From: Actinomycetes bacterium
GTDB taxonomy: Bacteria > Actinomycetota > Actinomycetes > Actinomycetales > Cellulomonadaceae
Reading direction: 5' to 3'
Length of the DNA stretch: 19,626 nucleotides
NCBI GenBank assembly: GCA_023390875.1
Contig: JAEWCA010000211.1
Location: 1-19,626 of the forward strand
Shown: positions 18,045-19,626 of the stretch, piece by piece
How the letters are laid out: the number at the start of each line of letters is the position of its first letter
Position numbering within the stretch: position 1 is the first letter of the stretch
Made by a program: the position numbers and the translations under genes
The notes under the pieces: model-generated
What the model saw: only the letters and a program-made list of their open reading frames with translations
What the model was told of the DNA's origin: nothing
Database searches by the model: none

Positions 18045-18575
18045 TTACCTCTGCAGCTCGAGCACGCTCTGTCCCACGCGGACCGGTGTACCCGTCGGCA
18101 GCGGAACGGCGGACTCGACTCGCTGGTCCGCCACGAATGTCCCGTTCGTCGAACCCAGGTCCTCGACGAACCACTGACCGTCCTGCGGGAACACCCGCGC
18201 GTGCCGCGACGACGAGTAGTCGTCGTCCAGCACGAGCGTGTTGCTCGGGGCCCGGCCGATGAGCACCGCCGACGTGCCGAGCGGCACGATCGTGCCGCGC
18301 AGCGGACCCTCCGTCACGACGAGCCTGCGCGGGCCCGAGCCGCTGCGGGCGCTCCGGGGGGTCCGGGTCGGGGGCGCCTCGGGAGCGGGCGCTGCCGCTG
18401 CGGCCGCCGGGGGAGGCGTCGCCGTGCGGGCCTGGACCTGCTTGTTCGCCCGACGACGGTCCACGATGCGCGTCCCGTACAGGTCGCGGCGCAGCACGCT
18501 GATCGCGGACAGCACGAGCACCCACAGCAGCGCGAGATACCCCAGCCGCAGCAGGGTGACCGTGACTTCACTCAT
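18045..18575 (-). CDS. fhaB: FHA-domain protein FhaB (FipA-like)
   Basis: FhaB is a membrane-anchored phosphothreonine-binding adaptor; in mycobacteria the equivalent FipA links FtsZ and FtsQ and is a PknA substrate. The 176-residue product has an N-terminal membrane segment (about 7-28, LLRLGYLALLWVLVLSAISVL), a basic stretch RRDLYGTRIVDRRRANKQ and an Ala/Pro linker. The C-terminal FHA domain (about 84-176) has GR (107-108), SSSRHARV (121-128, R124/H125) and GSTNGTF (141-147, N144), which are the phosphothreonine-contact residues. Start is ATG 18575, nine bp after the fhaA stop; its SD is weak, so coupling to fhaA is likely. Confidence 0.95.
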   Translation of the reverse strand: MSEVTVTLLRLGYLALLWVLVLSAISVLRRDLYGTRIVDRRRANKQVQARTATPPPAAAAAAPAPEAPPTRTPRSARSGSGPRRLVVTEGPLRGTIVPLGTSAVLIGRAPSNTLVLDDDYSSSRHARVFPQDGQWFVEDLGSTNGTFVADQRVESAVPLPTGTPVRVGQSVLELQR

Positions 18576-18584
18576 GCGGCCGCG

Positions 18585-19292
18585 TCACTCGTCCGGATCC
18601 GGCTCGCCACCGGTCCAGAACAGGATCCGGGTGCGGCCGATCATGAGGGTGTTCCCGTCCAGCAGCGTCGCCGCCGGCACGTGGTGCCCCTCGACGTACA
18701 GCCCGTTCGTCGACCCCATGTCCGTCGCGATCACCCCGTCGGGCGTCACACGGATCTCCAGGTGCCTCCGCGAGACGCCCGGGTCGTCGACGATGATGTC
18801 CGCCTCCGAGCCGCGGCCGATCACCGTGACCTCGCCCGTGAGGATGTACCGCTGGTCGTCGACCACCAGCAGCGGGTGCCGGGGCGTCGGGTTCGTCGCC
18901 GCCGCCGGCGCCACCGCACCGCGCACCGTCGCGCTGTGCACCCGGAACCGCGCCGACTCGAGCTCCGTGTCCTCGCTGAACGACACCGTCACCGGGCCCA
19001 CGAACGCGTACCGCTGGCTGGCCGCGTGGTCCGTGACCTCCCGCGCGAACTCGTCCGCGAGCGTCTCCGCACCCCACGCCTCGATCTGGTCGTAGTCCCC
19101 CGGCGACAGCTCGATCGTGAACTCGTTCGGCACCACCGTGCGGTCCCGGCCCAGCACCGCCGCCCGGTCGTCCAGCTCACGGCGCAGCGCGCTCGTCAGC
19201 TCGACCGGCTTCAGCTCGCTGCGGAACACCCGGGAGAAGGCGTTGTTGACCGCTCGCTCCACACCGTTCTCGAACTTGTCGAGGAAGCCCAC
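18585..19292 (-). CDS. fhaA: FHA-domain protein FhaA with N-terminal DUF3662 domain (short form)
   Basis: FhaA binds phosphorylated partners in the wall-synthesis complex; in mycobacteria it reads the MviN/FhaA pathway and is phosphorylated by PknB. The product is 235 residues from GTG 19292, set by GGGAGG (19298-19303) at 5 bases. The DUF3662 domain occupies about 1-118, beginning MGFLDKFENGVERAVNNAFSRVF, with VPNEFTIELSPGDY (54-67). A linker of only about 20 residues follows. The FHA domain (about 140-235) has GR (159-160), VSRRHLEI (173-180) and GSTNGLYV (193-200). M. tuberculosis FhaA is far longer (about 527) because of a long disordered linker that is missing here. It is the first gene of the operon and divergent from the tRNA gene. 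Confidence 0.95.
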   Translation of the reverse strand: MGFLDKFENGVERAVNNAFSRVFRSELKPVELTSALRRELDDRAAVLGRDRTVVPNEFTIELSPGDYDQIEAWGAETLADEFAREVTDHAASQRYAFVGPVTVSFSEDTELESARFRVHSATVRGAVAPAAATNPTPRHPLLVVDDQRYILTGEVTVIGRGSEADIIVDDPGVSRRHLEIRVTPDGVIATDMGSTNGLYVEGHHVPAATLLDGNTLMIGRTRILFWTGGEPDPDE

Positions 19293-19297
19293 GCCCA

Positions 19298-19303
19298 CCT
19301 CCC
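19298..19303 (-). promoter_or_regulatory. Shine-Dalgarno site fixing the fhaA start
   Basis: On the minus strand GGGAGG stands 5 bases before GTG 19292. It runs into the other in-frame GTG (19298), so that codon cannot be the start. Confidence 0.7.
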
Positions 19304-19354
19304 TTGTCGTCTCGCTCCGCACGGGGTCGTGCTGCTCTGCGCTGATCCGCCTTG

Positions 19355-19360
19355 ATGGTA
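19355..19360 (-). promoter_or_regulatory. Possible -10 element of the fhaA-pknB operon
   Basis: On the minus strand TACCAT (in GATACCAT) fits TANNNT and lies about 62 bp before the fhaA start. No recognisable -35 is seen at 16-18 bp. It is the least GC-rich spot in the 214-bp spacer between fhaA and the tRNA, so it is the best candidate for the operon promoter. Confidence 0.3.
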
Positions 19361-19468
19361 TCTGCGACGCGGCTCTCCCGACCGGGTTCACCGTCCGACG
19401 GGCCGTCGGCATCCTCGCGCACCCGGGCGTGGTTCGCGCCGTGGGGGAGTGCGCGTCCGGGGGTGGTC

Positions 19469-19496
19469 TTGGGGAGGGTCGTGGCCGTGCTAGTGT
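19469..19496 (+). promoter_or_regulatory. Promoter of tRNA-Leu
   Basis: TTGGGG (19469-19474) and TAGTGT (19491-19496) form a -35/-10 pair with a 16-bp spacer. The expected start of transcription is near 19503, a few bases before the mature tRNA 5' end. Confidence 0.55.
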
Positions 19497-19506
19497 TCTG
19501 CGGCGC

Positions 19507-19589
19507 GCGCGAGTGGCGGAACGGCAGACGCGCTGGCTTCAGGTGCCAGTGTCCGAAAGGGCGTGGGGGTTCAAATCCCCCCTCGCGCA
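19507..19589 (+). tRNA. tRNA-Leu (anticodon CAG)
   Basis: This is an 83-nt class II tRNA reading CUG, the main leucine codon in GC-rich genomes. Acceptor arms GCGCGAG (19507-19513) and CTCGCGC (19582-19588) pair perfectly, and the discriminator is A19589. The anticodon arm is CTGGC-TTCAGGT-GCCAG with anticodon CAG at 19540-19542. The long variable arm TGTCCGAAAGGGCG is typical of Leu. The T arm is GGGGG-TTCAAAT-CCCCC. CCA is not encoded. A tRNA-Leu beside fhaA is common in this region of actinobacterial chromosomes. Confidence 0.97.
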
Positions 19590-19602
19590 CACAGCACGAC
19601 GG

Positions 19603-19626
19603 GCCGGAGACCTCAGGGTCTCCGGC
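19603..19626 (+). terminator. Terminator hairpin after tRNA-Leu
   Basis: GCCGGAGACC (19603-19612) and GGTCTCCGGC (19617-19626) form a perfect 10-bp stem with loop TCAG, starting 14 bp after the tRNA. The window ends at the last base of the stem, so any following T-run cannot be seen. Confidence 0.8.

Noticed and set aside
16386..19355. 989-codon plus-strand frame opposite rodA, pstP, fhaB and fhaA
   Set aside because: The product is Arg/His/Val-rich and spans four well-supported genes on the other strand, so it is a compositional shadow.

Overview
The window is very GC-rich DNA from an actinobacterium, most likely a Cellulomonas or close relative. Three things point there. The left end encodes a secreted GH9 cellulase with the module order of C. 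fimi CenB (GH9, CBM3c, three FnIII, CBM2). The right half is the conserved actinobacterial fhaA-fhaB-pstP-rodA-pbpA-pknA-pknB cluster. Many genes start with GTG, and ATGA, GTGA and TAGTG gene junctions are common. In most actinobacteria this cluster lies close to the replication origin, but dnaA, dnaN and the origin itself are not in the window.

Layout. 93-3272 (-): the multidomain cellulase. 3273-3697: its upstream region, containing a LacI-operator-like site and the terminator of the next gene. 3698-4516 (-): an Ala-rich single-span membrane protein resembling DUF5324. 4633-6039 (+): cyclophilin peptidyl-prolyl isomerase, then a rhomboid protease. 6040-6484: a convergent intergenic region with DnaA-box-like sites and an 18-bp palindrome. 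6485-6733 (-): crgA. 6919-9394 (+): DUF881 protein, class E sortase, 52-residue membrane peptide and trpG/pabA. 9404-10234 (-): class II glutamine amidotransferase. 10334-10375: strong terminator of the kinase operon. 10391-19292 (-): fhaA to pknB, transcribed leftwards. 19507-19589 (+): tRNA-Leu(CAG) with its own promoter and a terminator at the window edge.

How the genes work together. The large minus-strand operon links peptidoglycan polymerisation (RodA glycosyltransferase, PbpA transpeptidase) to Ser/Thr phosphorylation. PknB senses the wall through PASTA domains, PknA is its partner kinase, PstP removes the phosphates, and FhaA and FhaB are phosphothreonine-reading adaptors. CrgA is a division-site scaffold. 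The DUF881-sortase-trpG operon contributes cell-surface protein anchoring and chorismate amination. The cellulase is a separate nutritional gene placed next to this core block.

Most of the window is conserved core genome. I found no convincing new multi-gene system. The least explained parts are the 6.2-6.34 kb noncoding element, the rhomboid gene whose conserved zinc-binding start lies before any ordinary start codon, and the solitary class II amidotransferase between trpG and pknB.
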